Assembly: GCA_027943335.1 (NCBI GenBank)
Contig: BSBK01001583.1
Location: 625,001 to 689,000, forward strand
Length of the DNA stretch: 64,000 bases
Reading direction: 5' to 3'
DNA from: Chamaecyparis obtusa
Lineage: Eukaryota; Streptophyta; Pinopsida; Cupressales; Cupressaceae
The stretch's first letter is position 1. Each line of letters opens with the position of its first letter. This document shows, in pieces, positions 23,843 to 35,970 of the stretch. Both the position numbers and the translations under genes were made by a program. The notes beneath the pieces were generated by a model. That model did no database searches. It saw only the letters and a program-made list of their open reading frames with translations, and had not been told where the DNA came from.

Positions 23843-26753
23843 GGTCAGTTATGACCTCAATTTTTTTCCAGTTTCTAAATGTTAAGAACTTAAGATATTA
23901 ACCAAGTCTATTGCTTAATTCTTTATCTTGCCAAACTACTCCATTTTAGCTAGAGTCAAATAAGAAAGTTATCACCAGGCACCGGTCAGTTCTAATAATT
24001 TTCTTATTGATTTAATTGATAATATTGATGAAAAGAGTTTCAACACTAACTACTTATGGATTGAAATATAAATAAAAGTGAAAAAATTTATGCTTATTAC
24101 TAATAGTAGTTACTAGGTTAGAGATGAACTTTTCTTACTATAAATAGTGTAAACATTGAAAACATGATGGGATAATACTAAAATTCCATAGAGTCTTGGA
24201 GACGGGGATATGTGGATTGGCTGTGGATACAGGTTTCATGGATATCAATTTTTTTTTACCAAACTCTACGGATTAGGGGGTGGGGGGATGGTGGAGGGTG
24301 GGGTGTGAGAAACATAATATGTAAAGAGTGACTATCAAACAATTAATTGTAAGCAACAAAGAATAAACCAACAAAAAGAAATCAAAGCAAACCCCAACAA
24401 AGGGGAGACGAGTTTTGAAAAGGAAACCCCAGGTGTATTTATGAAGATTGCACCTTGAAATCTTATAATGCTTACAACTTCTCTACCAAAATAAATTGAG
24501 TTTCAAAATAGAAAGATAATTGAGTACTGCCACTAAAGAAAAGGAAGGATAATCTCTATTTTATAGAGGTGAAAATAGAATTATGCATTAAGTTTGAGCC
24601 TCTACATTTGCCACCATGTATTAAATCTGAGACTCTTGTGTTTTTCTTTCATGTGGACTTTTCCATTAGATTTTTTTCTTTTATATTGGCACACCCTACA
24701 AATTTTACGTTATTTTTAAACAGTTATAGTTTTCAATACAATAATTCAGTCTGAGTAGTAAGAGGAACATCAAGACTATTCCTCCCTATAGTACCACTGT
24801 TATCTGTCATTTTCCAAAAGCTTCACCCACAAAAAATTGTGCATCTCATATCATATATAAGAACAAAATAATTCAAATAGAATCATGAAGAGTATTAGTA
24901 GGCTAATACTCATTGATGGTTCCTTCCACAACAATGAATATAAGTGGGACTAATATTTCAGCCTAGTACCATCTTCAAGATAGTACATCTTAAGTGATTG
25001 AAATCCATTTTAGAAGTAATTTGAGATGTTGGTTAGCACTCAAAGATGTTAAAACTTCTAGGTGAATTTTGAATGCATCACTTTCAATGGTCACCTTATG
25101 CCTTTATTGACAATTTAATATGATCTTTGCTAACTAGATGATATTCTATCTCTACAAAGAAGTTAGTATCTATAGTTATACAAATATATCTATGAATTCT
25201 TTTTTAAATGATATTGTTTGCAAATGTTTGAGAAGCACAAGTTCACTGTTTGCTTGTTTTCAGACTTCATAAATCACAAAAAATGTATAGCATGATATTC
25301 ATTTGCATTGAAAGAAACCTTTATTCATTTCCTTTATTGTTTGGGGAAGCTTGGAAGTAGTAGAACTTACATTTTATCTATATGCTCAATGACGAGAAAT
25401 GTTTCTAGTTGAGTTGATGTAAATATAGATGGGATGTAGATATCAGCCAATCATATATTGAACCCCACTCCTAGATTTGAACTTTGATGAAGCATCAATT
25501 TCAAAATTGGTATAACATTGGTGAAGTTTTTGTTTTCTATTTTGAATTTTTTAGCATTGTCAACTAGTATGCTGTTACGGTAATTTTATGTTATGTATTT
25601 TCTGTGAAACATGTGGCAAACATTAGTGCAAACCTGTGTGTTCAATCATAAATCTGGGGATTTAATCATTATTTTGCATCTTGATGAAAGCATCACATGT
25701 TTTTCAGGATAAAAAATTCAAAATCTTGGAGAACCATGTCATATTAGAGGACCTCGGAGAAACTTTTTAAATTATTTGAGTTAAAAACATATGTTTGATT
25801 ACAAAGGTTGATACCCATTATGAGTTGTAGATTACTCATTTGAGGTTTAAAGTACCTTCATTTTGCATCTTTCATTGCATATCAATAGCATTCTCTATTG
25901 TGTTGCATCAAAGGCTGAGCTCATAGGCAAAGAAGATTATGGGTAAGCAAAGAAGATTCATCCTCTTTTTGTCTATTAGTATGTCTACTGCTAGTATGTT
26001 TGAATTGCTTTCTCAACTTCTAAACAACAACATCCCTCTACGACTTTATATTGAGACAAGTAATCTAAGTAATCTCTACGACTTCATATTGAGATGAGTA
26101 ATCTACGACTTCAGGAAACCCACGACTCTGACCATCTTCTATTATGTTGTTGTCTATATTTGAACTTAAGTTTATGTTATGGGTTCTAAAAGGTAAGTAC
26201 ATATTGTTTTTTGCATGTCTTATGTAAGTTTCTCATTTTTTCCCCTTTGCTTGTTCTTTGCAAGGTTTGGAAAGAAGGTGAAGGCTTGGGGAAAGATGGT
26301 CAAGGAATTAAAGAGAATGTTGCGATTAAGAAGAAATGAGACTCCACAGGTCATTTCTCACTATCTTATTATATTTGAATTATTATATATGCTTATCACT
26401 CAATTTAATAGATATTTGGAATCTCTTTTTAATGTTCTTGCTTTCACTTATCTCCAAATATAGGTGTTAATAAGGCAACTAATAACTGGATATTCAATAC
26501 TAAGGTATGCTTATCTTCTAAGCCATTTATGCTTTAATTATAATGTTATTTTAGTGTATGTCTATATTTTGGAGTTGTTACAACTTATCATGCTGTAACA
26601 AACATGGTTTAATATCATTATGAAGGAATGATTTCTATTTTCAATGATTTTATTTTATATATGCCTATAGGGTAGGACATGGAACAAAATACCACCATTG
26701 CATTTAATCTACCATTGCGTTGATCTATCTACTAACAATTTAACCACATGTAG
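23843..26753. other. CACTA interior, right-centre, no firm gene
   Basis: AT-rich. A G-rich patch (gggggtggggggatgg) lies near 24275-24302. A short segment at about 26264-26350 between a likely acceptor (tttgcaag) and a donor (cag|gtcatt) encodes a lysine-rich stretch and may be an upstream exon of the TNPA-like gene. Another such segment could be near 25900-25940. Neither could be joined with certainty. Confidence 0.4.
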
Positions 26754-27679
26754 AGCAATTCTATCAAAGCTACACAAAAATGCTTTGATGCCAACAAAGC
26801 TGTTGATATTGACAGTGATTGCGATGAATTAGTGGACATGAATGTGGATCAACATAGTTATAGTTATGGTAAAGTTGAGGTAATGTAATAGTTGTCAATT
26901 ATCTATCCTAATCTTCATGCTTGAAATGTTATTTTAAACAAATAATTATAGATTTTGCATTTTTCCAGATGTAAGTTAATTTGTCACAATATTTATTAGC
27001 TATCTGCATTGCACAATTTAGAATTGTACTTATTTCTTGCTAAGGTTTACATATCATACCCTCTTCCAGCATATAACTTGTACTTGTTTTCTCTTTAGTC
27101 TACTGTGCATATAGGAAAAGACACTCTCAATAGACCTATCTATAAAGCTCCACAATTTGAGAAGGATGTTGATAGTGAACATGTTGAATTGGATGAGGAT
27201 CTATATGATATTCAAAGAAGACTTCATGTTAAAAGCAAGGTGAGTTTTATTTATTGTTGTGTATTTCATGGTATTTGTTTTAACACATGCAAGTACTATT
27301 TGAGCAAGTAATGGTTGTTTTATTATGTTAGTAAGTCAAATGTTTACCTATGTGATAATTATTATGTTAATAAGTCACATAATTACCTATGCACTCTTTT
27401 TCTTTGCAGAAAAATATTCATGAACTCCAAGAAGGAGATAAAGTCAGAGTGTTGGATCCATTTGATAGTGCTACTGTTGGTGTTGGGTGGATCCATTCAC
27501 TATCTATCATACATGGAGAAAACTTGAAGGGAACAAGTGATGCAAATGTAGAACTTGTGAGGGTCACAAGTAACATACCACTTGTTTATGAAGACAAACT
27601 AGATGAAGTGATCCGTCTAAAAGAGAAAGAAGGATCCTTTGCACGGTGGCCAATAATTTTTTTGGAGAAAATGAATTAG
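26754..27679 (+). CDS. TNPA/Ptta-like CACTA protein, C-terminal exons
   Basis: Three exons join in phase 0: 26754-26879 (after catgtag, before gtaatg), 27099-27239 (after ctttag, before gtgagt) and 27410-27679 (after ttgcag, ending TAG). They encode an acidic segment (DIDSDCDELVDMNVDQ), a short linker, then a final domain beginning GDKVRVLDPFDSA with VGWIHSL, VELVRVTSNIPL and a closing FARWPIIFL. That last pattern of a small beta-rich domain ending near a W-P-x-x-(I/L/F) motif is what I recall from plant TNP1/Ptta-En/Spm proteins. These bind subterminal repeats of CACTA elements, consistent with the repeats at both ends. All three exons are open, unlike the captured genes. The 5' end of the gene was not found. 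Confidence 0.6.
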
Positions 27680-27989
27680 TTGATGTTTATCATGCACTAG
27701 ATACCAGACATTCATGGTGTATTTAATGAGTTGGAAACTCTTAATAACTTTGATATTTTTAGATATAATTATGTATACTCTCAACATTGACATTTTATTA
27801 CTTGATACATATTATATTTTTAAATTGCAGATTACCTTTCTTTCTCATGATGTTGAATATTGTTTGTATATGTTAATATATTTTTAATTTATTTTATGGT
27901 TTACTTCAAGTTTAATATATGCCTTTTTTGCATTATTAAATTTATGTAATTTAATACATTATTTATATCACAACTAAATTTAATACCAA

Positions 27990-28629
27990 TTAATGAGAAT
28001 GAAAATATAATAGTGATTAAATATACTATTAGTAGATGGAAACATAAGAGTGACAATGACTAAATATATTACCAATTGATATCAATTAATTGTTATCGTG
28101 ATTAAATAAATGACTAATTATTAACAACGTTGATTAAATTAATGATTAAAATGATCAAATATACTACCAATGGATGGAAATTAGTTGATACAAATGACTA
28201 AATATATTATCAATTGATATCAATTAAGTGTTAACGTGACTAAATAAATGACTAATTATTAACAACATTGACTAAATTAATGATTAAAATGATCAAATAT
28301 ACTACCAATGGATGGAAATTAGTTGATACAAATGATTAAATATATTACCAATTGACACAAATTAATGATTTGAATGATTAAATAAATGACTATCAAGATT
28401 AAATGAATGACCAATTAACAACAACAAATGACTAAATTAATGAGTAAAAATACTACCAAATTGATCATTCAAAACAACCAACAAATGACTAAAATTTGTT
28501 TAGTCACAAATTTGGTGGTGTTACAAATGACTGGCAATAAACTATTACTGGTCATGTGATCAAAATTGGTCATCTATATGTGATTTTTAGTAGTTTTTTT
28601 AGTCTAATTTTGCTATTTTTGTACTAGTG
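27990..28629 (+). repeat. Right subterminal repeats and terminal inverted repeat of the CACTA element
   Basis: Between about 27990 and 28620 there are many copies of aatgactaaat/gattaaatga-type motifs, including two nearly identical blocks of about 110 bases (near 28090-28200 and 28205-28340). The last nine bases, gtactagtg (28621-28629), are the inverted CACTAGTAC terminus. Confidence 0.88.
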
Positions 28630-29150
28630 TTGATAAGATAAGTTTGTGAGATAGTAAGAATTATTGGCATACAATGAAGATAAAGTATAAAGAAATAGAG
28701 AAAGAAGATGTTAATGTTCTGGCTACTATTGGGGAAAAAATTTCTTCTCATGCCCCTTCATAAAATGTTTATATGCTATATGAAAATATTGTGACTAGGA
28801 TAAAGTTTGTAGAAGATGTGTTCCATTATATGGTTAGAATTTCTTTGAGTTTCTTCAAAAAAAAATTTGGGGTTGTTTCCCCTCTTTTGTCTAACTTAGT
28901 GCATCGGGATGGTGTTGGAAATTTTGATGTGTTTTCATTGATGTCAACATGTTTACTTGATGTTTTTTACATCTACTATGTTGTTTGGATGTCTAGTGAG
29001 AAGATTAGATGGTTTTGATATCTGTTATGAAGTTTGGTTGGTACATATGTAGTTCTTCTAGTAATGAAGAATCTTCAAATGAATGACTACACAAGGTTAC
29101 TGAAGATGAGGAGTCACACACCTGATGGGATAATGTAGAGGTTGTCTACA
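28630..29150. other. Debris between the CACTA element and element D
   Basis: Starts with TTG (28630-28632), the right target duplication of the CACTA element. Before that insertion this was contiguous with 9408. Only a short plus-strand frame with no recognised domain is present (28773-29018). Confidence 0.5.
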
Positions 29151-30084
29151 TGTTGGTTCCTAAAAATGTTAGGAGTTTATGCTCTAAGAGACACCAATAC
29201 CTCAGATTGATTTTAAAGAATGGTTAGTTCCAAATATAAGGTAAATCTAAAGGTTATTGGACCAACTATAGGGACAAGGCTGCCCTCTACACTTTTGGTT
29301 CTACAAAACTAAGGTAGGTATACCTAATCCATCTTTACACACAATATCATACAATTCATTTTCTAGATTCTATAAAGAAGATGATGATAAGAGAATACTA
29401 AATGATAACCAATCATTCATTGATCCTCCATTATCATGTAAGATATATAATAACAACCTTAATAGGATAAGATTTCAATATGGTATTTTGTTTTTTAAAA
29501 TAAAAGAATGTAGCCCTACTTCACCAAAAATACATCAGTATAGAAAATACTTGTTTCTGATTAGTGCCTTATCCTTTGGGAAATATTCTAATGCATAAGC
29601 AAAATACAAGAACCAACTTCTATCAAAGATTCAAAGCCATAAATATAACCACCCAAACCCTCACTACTTAAAAAAATCCCTATGTAAATCTTAAGAATCT
29701 ATGCCCTATCCAAAGTCTATTAATTTGATCTTAGATCAAAGCTAAGGAATACTAGAATATACATAGATACTCTATGCAATGAATTAGCAAATTCAAAACT
29801 TAGAAAATCAACACAATGGAGAGATAAGAATTTGGATACTTATATTAAGCACGAAGAATCATGTTCTGCATACATTTTTCTTTAAATATCTACCACTCCA
29901 ATATAGCTAAAGAATTTAAAGCTTTCTATTTCTATAACAATTAATGCCTAGTTATAGGCTACTACAATCCTGACCAGAAATAATATGTAACAAATTTCTC
30001 TCTCAATTTTTGATCCCTTTCTAAATGATCTTGGAAATATATATGGACTGCAATAATCTTAGGATCATTTAGGGAAAAATTAGG
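29151..30084 (-). repeat. 3' LTR of element D, first part
   Basis: Aligns with 54705-55520 in D's other LTR: both contain ttaggagtt-atgct, accaactatagggacaag, ttctacaaaacnaaggt and atcattagggaaaaattagg-type stretches. It stops at TTAGG (30080-30084), the left target duplication of E1. The uninterrupted version is at 55516-55520 in the other LTR. Confidence 0.88.
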
Positions 30085-30429
30085 TGATGTGAGTGTCCCA
30101 AGGTTTTCTTGCACTGCTACTTAAGAGAGCTAGCTTGTCTCTTCTAGGAACCTAGTCTCCCCTAGGTCTTGATTGGTTTAGATGATTAACTAATCCAAAT
30201 CCTAACTCTTCTCCAAGAGTTCTTATCCTTTGTTCTTAACCTTAGAAGACTAACACCCTAGTTTTAGTACACTTCTTCTCACACACTTAGAAGGCTCTAA
30301 GTGTCAAATCCACATAAACTTGGTCCATCATTGCAGGGGTGTACTCTATCTTTAAAAGATTCATAATCTTTCCTATTTGATCCATTTTTGAGGGATCTTG
30401 AATCATATTCTTACCAGCTTCAATATTTC
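30085..30429 (-). repeat. 3' LTR of E1, first part
   Basis: Matches 43404-43737 of the intact LTR, starting TGATGTGAGTGTCCCAAGG on the plus strand. Agreement continues to gaatcatattcttacc (about 30415). The last several bases before the Copia LTR (cagcttcaatatttc) do not match the intact LTR, so the exact junction is slightly uncertain. Confidence 0.9.
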
Positions 30430-31590
30430 TATTAGGAATGAATGCAAAGTGTTTTGGTAGTCATTCTGTAGCAGTTTTTGTTGCATTCATGACTTGGATT
30501 GTCATTGATGCCAACACAGTGATATTCTGGATATTAGCAAGAAAGTAGGTACAGTTTTGTTTTGCGCACATGTTTTATTGAAGATTGGATTTTGTGCAAT
30601 TGATGGTATGTTATTTGGTGTGTTATTAACCTATGGTTAACAATGCAAAAAGAAATTCATTCATTTGTAAGAGTTATGAGCATTTTGGTGAAAGCAGTGT
30701 TTAGACAGTGTTTCTGTGTAGCGATGTTCAGAAATCAGAGGATATCTCTTAGCTGGGATGGAATCTGATTTTTCATAGTTAAAGGGATGTTGGAGACTCA
30801 TTAATGATGATTTGGTTCATAGCACAAACTTCAAGGATATGTTTGGAGAAAGTTATAGTATCTAGAAGCCGACAGTTTTATGTGAATTCTGTGTGTAGCG
30901 TGTAGAATTTATTATTTTGTAATTGAGGACCGACTCATTTGTAATTATTTGAGTTTGGTATATAAGAAGGAATTTTTTCCTTATTGTAATGTGTACTATG
31001 AAGAGTGAGATGTGAATATATGCATGAAGTGAAGAAAAGAGCTAATTCAGTGATGAAGGAAGACTTGTGAGTACAGAGATCTGGAATTGTGATCTTGTGT
31101 AGTAGAGAGTGTAGTTTTGGCATAGTGTGAAGGAGGTAATATATTTAATATTATTATATTGAATAATTCTAAGATCTTTTGGACAGTGGGTTCAGAGATC
31201 TTGCCTTGAAGCTGTTTGGGCAGTGGGTCCTTCTGTCTTCCATAAACTCTTAACTGGGTTAGAATCTTTTAACAGGGATTCAAAATCTCCTAATAGGGAT
31301 TTATATGTACTAAATGTATTTCATAAGACTCCTAATAGGGTCCATCCTCTAACAAGGAACTTTCATATTAGTGCATCATTTTGTGGGCATCATTCCCACC
31401 GGGGTTTACTCTTTTCAAGAGGTTCCCTAGTTAACATATCTTGTGTTATTGTGCAATTGTGTATGATTATCTTTCTATGGTTGATCAGTGCATTGATTAT
31501 ATTGTTTAAAGTTGTTGAATGGATAAATTATTAGATAACTGATTCACCCCCCCCCCTCTCAGTTATCTTGGGGATCTTTACTTTCTAACA
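30430..31590 (+). repeat. 5' LTR of Copia A
   Basis: 1161 bases, closely similar to 36139-37278. Near its end lie a series of ctcctaatagggatt-type repeats (31265-31365) and the poly-C hairpin. The first base pair is TA instead of TG. Short ORFs here (for example 31223-31534) recur in the other LTR copy only because the DNA does. Confidence 0.93.
31533..31568 (+). other. Hairpin with C-rich loop before the primer-binding site (Copia A)
   Basis: A perfect 10-base inverted repeat, AGATAACTGA (31533-31542) and TCAGTTATCT (31559-31568), closes a 16-base loop TTCACCCCCCCCCCTC. The 3' LTR has AGATAATTGA and TCAATTATCT (37221-37230, 37247-37256): both arms changed and pairing kept. The hairpin ends 24 bases before the primer-binding site. 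Confidence 0.85.
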
Positions 31591-31592
31591 AT

Positions 31593-31604
31593 TAGTATCA
31601 GAGC
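31593..31604 (+). other. Primer-binding site of Copia A (initiator tRNA-Met, one mismatch)
   Basis: TAGTATCAGAGC, differing from TGGTATCAGAGC at the second base, two bases after the LTR. Confidence 0.88.
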
Positions 31605-31646
31605 GGCAGGTCCTTGAAAGAAAAGTTTAACAACTGAAGGAGATCC

Positions 31647-34330
31647 ATGGTGAATTTCAGAAAAGAAAGCCCTAAGTTTGATGGAGTAAATTTTGACAAC
31701 TGGAAAGAAAAGATGAAGACACATCTATTGTGTTTAGGACCAAGTTATTGGTTGATTACAAAGAATGAGAAGACTATCATTGAGGAAGACAATCTAGAGG
31801 TAGGAACTAAAGATGAACTAGATCTATTCATGTGTAACATACTTTCAAGAGAAGCACTTTTATCAGCACTACTGGAGAATGAATATAGTCAGGTAAGATG
31901 TTTGAAAACATCTCATGCAATTTGGAAAGCTTTACATTCTACTTTTGAAGGTGATGAACATGCAAAGAAGGCTAGATTACATAATTGGATTTGTGCATTT
32001 GAAGATATCAGAATGATGGAAGATGAATCTTTTAGAAGCTATATTGGTAGGATGTCTGAGATTGTGATAGGAATAAAGTCTTGTGGAGGTGATAAGATAG
32101 AGAATGAAGTGATATGGAAAATTCTGAGAACATTGACACCAGTATTCAAGTAGACAACACAGATGATTGAACAAGTGATACCTTGTACATTGAACTTTTC
32201 AAGAGAGATTCTTCTTGGAAGATTAGAAACAACAGAGATGAACTTGAGATTATTAGGAGAGCTTCCTAGAATGGAAATAGCATTCAGTGCTCTTAGCATT
32301 AGACCTACAAGAAGTACTAGTGTGAATGGAGATTATGCCAGTAGTAGCAGATCTGAGGAAGATAAGAAGATTGAAGAAGGTATTGTATTACTTGTAAAAA
32401 GAGAACCAGATGGTAAGAAAATATTTAAATGTTGGACTTGTCAAGAATATGGTCATTTTGCATCTAAATGTCCTAAAAGAGTTAAGAATTATAGAAGCAA
32501 CTTTAAACCTAGGAGATCTAAAGAATGTTATTATGCAAATGATGAAGATTTTGAAGCAGGAATTGAAAAACATTTAAGTGACAGTGATAATGATAACTTT
32601 GAGGAAATAGGATTTGTAGAAATTAAAGAAGAAAGTTCTAAATCTGATAAAAGGGAAGAAAAAGCATTAGTTTCACAAGTTGAAAATAAATTTTATTGGA
32701 TTATAGACAGTGGTTGTTCACATCATATGACTAGAGATAAAAGAAAGTTTGTTAAGTTAGATAATTATGATGGAGGAATTGTTAGGGTTGGTAACAATGC
32801 ACCTTGTTTGATTAAGGGTATAGGATCTATTACTCTTGATGGAAAGACTAACACTGATGATGTTTACTTTGTTGATGGACTAAGACATAATCTACTAAGC
32901 ATTGGACAATTGGTTGATAAGGGTTATCAAGTTTGGTTTTCTGAGAAAACTTGTGTGATAAAAGATAAAGATGGAAATCTGATTGGAAAAGGATCCAGAA
33001 CTAGAGGTAATGTATTTCAGTTGAATCCTATTGAGATGACATGTTTGATAACTAGGATTGATGATAGTTGGTTATGGTATAAAAGGTTTTGTCATATAAA
33101 CTTTGATAATATTGTCAAGGTGAGCACTAGACATGTGGTAAGAGATTTACCTAGAATTATGAAACCTACTAACATGATTTGCAAAGAATGTATGATGGCA
33201 AAGCAAAAAAGGAGTTCATTTCCCAATAAGAAGTTCACATCGACAGAGAAGCTAAAGATTGTTCATACAGACCTTAGTGGTCCTACTAGGACTAGAGGAT
33301 TCTATGGTGAAAGGTATTTTATAATTCTTGTTGATGATTTTACAAGAATGATGTGGATTGCATTTTTGAAAGAAAAATCTGAAGCATTTGATAAATTTAA
33401 GATCATGAAAAGCAAAATTGAGAATGAGTTTGGAATGAAGATTAAGTGTCTAAGATCTGATAGAGGTGGTGAATTTACATCTAGAGAGTTTAACACTTTT
33501 TGTGAAATGAATGGTATTAAGAGACAACTTTCAACCCCTAGAACACCAGAACAAAATGGTATTGTAGAAAGAAGGAATAGGTCAATAACTGAAGCAGCAA
33601 GAGCTATGTTGTTTGAAAATGATTTGGCAAAAACTTTTTGGAGAGAAGCAGTGAACACAACAGTATACACTATGAACAGAGTACAAATCAGAGCAGATAC
33701 AAACAAGACACCTTATGAATTATGGTTTGGACATACACCCTCAATTAAGTATTTTAGAATTTTTGGAAGTAAATGTTATATTAAGAGAGATGATGATATA
33801 GGAAAGTTTGATCCTAGAAGTGATGAAGGAATATTTCTTGGATATTCTTTAAAAAGAAAAGCATATAGATGTTATAACAAAAGAACTAAGACTATTGTTG
33901 AAAGTGCAAATGTAAAAGTTGATGAGAAGTTTAAAATTCAGGAAAGAATGCTTGATTATGAATCTGATGGAGAAGCACAACCTCAGCCTAACATTGAAAA
34001 TGCAGAATTATTTTTTGAAACTAACAGTGATTTGCTGAATGAAAGTCATACTGAAGAAGATAGAGAAGAAAACAAAGAAGAAAATAGGGAAGAAAGTAGA
34101 GAAGAATCTATAGTCGGAACAAGATCAGTAACTATGACACCTAACAGGTATACTTCAAGACACCACCCTGTTGAGAAAATTATTGGAAGTTTAGATAGAG
34201 GAGTTTTGAATCGAAATAAGGTACATTTATGTTTGATTTCTCAAATTGAACCTAAGAATACTAATGAAGCTTGTGAAGATGAACATTGGATCAATGCTAT
34301 GAAAGAAGAACTAGAGCAGATTGAAAAAAA
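31647..34330 (+). pseudogene. Copia A gag, protease and integrase
   Basis: Gag starts at ATG 31647 and shows the Copia Gag (UBN2-type) pattern (FDGVNFDNWKEKMKTHLL, AIWKALHSTFEG). TAG at 32151-32153 breaks the frame. It reopens in the same frame and continues through a CCHC knuckle (CWTCQEYGHFASKC, near 32432), a protease with WIIDSGCSHHMT (DSG at 32706-32714), a GAG_pre-integrase zinc region (HINF...CKECMMAKQKRSSF), and an integrase core with intact D, D, E (HTDLSGP, SDRGGEF, PEQNGIVERR). An acidic hinge of EEN/EES repeats follows near 34040-34110. A one-base excess in an A8 run at 34323-34331 shifts RT out of frame. The predicted product would therefore stop at 34355. Confidence 0.93.
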
Positions 34331-35787
34331 ACAAGACATGGGAATTGGTCCCTAGACTTGAAGACAAGAATGTGATTGGAACAAAGTGGGTATTCAGAAA
34401 CCAGATGAATGAACAAGGAGAAGTGATAAGAAACAAAGAAAGATTGGTATGTAAAGGATATTCACAACAAGAAGGAATTGACTATGAAGAAACTTTTGCA
34501 CCTGTGGCCAGACTTGAACCAGTGAGAATGTTTCTAGCATATGCAACTTACAAGAAATTTAGAGTGTATCAGATGGATGTGAAGTCAGCATTTTGGAATA
34601 GTGAATTGGAAGAAGAAGTCTACATTGAGAAGCCTGAAGGTTTTCCTTTGACACAAGAAGGAGATATGGTATGTAAGTTAAAGAAAGCTTTATATGGACT
34701 AAAACAAGCACCTAGAACCTGGTATGCAAGATTGGATAAGTATTTATTGAAATTGGGATTTATAAAAGGAAACGAAGATAGTAACTTATACACAAAAGAA
34801 ATTGAGAATGGTTTGTTGGTTATAGTTATATTTGTTGATGATATCATCTTTAGAGGAGAAGATGAAGCTAGTGACAAATTTGCAGATGAAATGAAGACTG
34901 AATTTGAGATGAGCATGATTGGAGAAATCAAATATTTTTTGGGATTATAGATAACACAAAGCAAGGAAGGTATATTTGTAAGTCAGACTAAGTATTTAAA
35001 TTAATTATTGAAAAGATTTGGAATGTAAGATTCTAAACCTGTTGGAACACCTATGGTAACCAGACATAAGTTATCTAGCAAAGATGAGACACCAGCAGTT
35101 GAGCATAAAAAGTACAGATCTATGATTGGAGGATTGCAATACTTGACACATACAAGACCTGATATAGCACATTCAGTGGGGATTGTAGCAAGATTTCAAG
35201 TAGAACCTAGAGAATCACATTATGCAGCAGTAAAGAGGATACTGAGATATCTGAAAGGAACAATGGATTATGGATTATGGTATTAGAATTCTGATGATTT
35301 TACCTTATGTGCCTATACTGATGCAGATTGGGGAGGTAGCATTGATGACAAGAAAAGCACCAGTGGTGGAGCCTTTTTTCTTGGAGGTAAATTGGTCTCT
35401 TGGCTAAGTAAGAAGCAGAATTATACTTCACAAAGCACAACAGAAGTAGAATATGTTGCAGCAACAAATAATTGTAATCAGATTATTTGGATGAAGCAGA
35501 TGTTGAAAGATATTGAAATAAAGTTTGATGAGCCTATTGTTATACATTGTGATAACACCAGTATAGTGAGTATGTCAAAAAATCTTGTTTTACATTCTAA
35601 GACTAAACATATTGAGATCAAGTATCATGTTGTAAGAGAGAAAGTTGCAGAAAAAGAAGTAAGATTGGAGTACATAAGTACAAAGGAGCAGATAGCAGAT
35701 ATATTTACAAAGCCTTTACCTAAGGATACATTTGTGTATCTGAGAGGTATGCTTAGGGTTATGCCCCAACCTAGTTTTGAGAATTGA
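34321..35787 (+). pseudogene. Copia A reverse transcriptase and RNase H
   Basis: After the A8 frameshift the RT frame reads NKTWELVP, then [50 protein letters not shown] and [15 protein letters not shown]. Its active site is IFVDDIIF (near 34831-34854), with Phe where Copia RT usually has Tyr. TAG at 34948 and further stops (near 35003, 35027 and 35284) interrupt the palm-to-RNase H junction. RNase H is seen in YTDADWGGS (35320-35346), STTEVEYVA and HCDNTS, ending with KTKHIEIKYHVVREK and the ADIFTKPL signature. Stop at 35785-35787. Confidence 0.93.
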
Positions 35788-35970
35788 TGCAGATGATTGC
35801 ATCCGTCCAGTGGTATATGAGCCCTATCTTTCTTCTGGATTGGATGTTGGAACTTCCTCTATGGGGGAGTTTATGAGCTGAGTCATGAGGACTCTTGTTA
35901 TTGTATTCTTCTGAAAAGTGTCTTTTGACATTAAGTTGTTGACTTAGTGATAGAATTTCTATCATTGATG

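Larger units (their letters stand above)
9409..28629 (+). mobile_element. CACTA (En/Spm-type) DNA transposon carrying host gene fragments
   Basis: The left end reads CACTAGTACATTTTGGCAAA. The right end, on the opposite strand, reads CACTAGTACAAAAATAGCAA. Three-base direct duplications TTG flank it (9406-9408 and 28630-28632), as CACTA transposases produce. Both ends carry dense arrays of a tgactaaat-like motif in both orientations, the subterminal repeats that CACTA accessory proteins bind. Near the right end is a three-exon gene whose C-terminus resembles plant TNPA/Ptta-type CACTA proteins (26754-27679). The interior contains exons from ARF, Shaker K+ channel and SEC8 genes and an unidentified tandemly duplicated gene. 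No TNP2/TNPD transposase motif was found, so the copy is probably non-autonomous. Strand is set by the TNPA-like gene. Confidence 0.9.

Noticed and set aside
28090..28340. Regular short repeats resembling a CRISPR array
   Set aside because: They are variable subterminal repeats of a plant CACTA element, without uniform spacers.
31223..31534. Plus-strand ORF found again at 36932-37276
   Set aside because: Its repetition follows from the LTR pair; it spans the hairpin region and differs between copies by indels, so it is not a gene.
32039..32299. Minus-strand ORFs overlapping Copia A gag (also 33302-33706 and 34620-34964)
   Set aside because: Antisense shadows of the Copia polyprotein.
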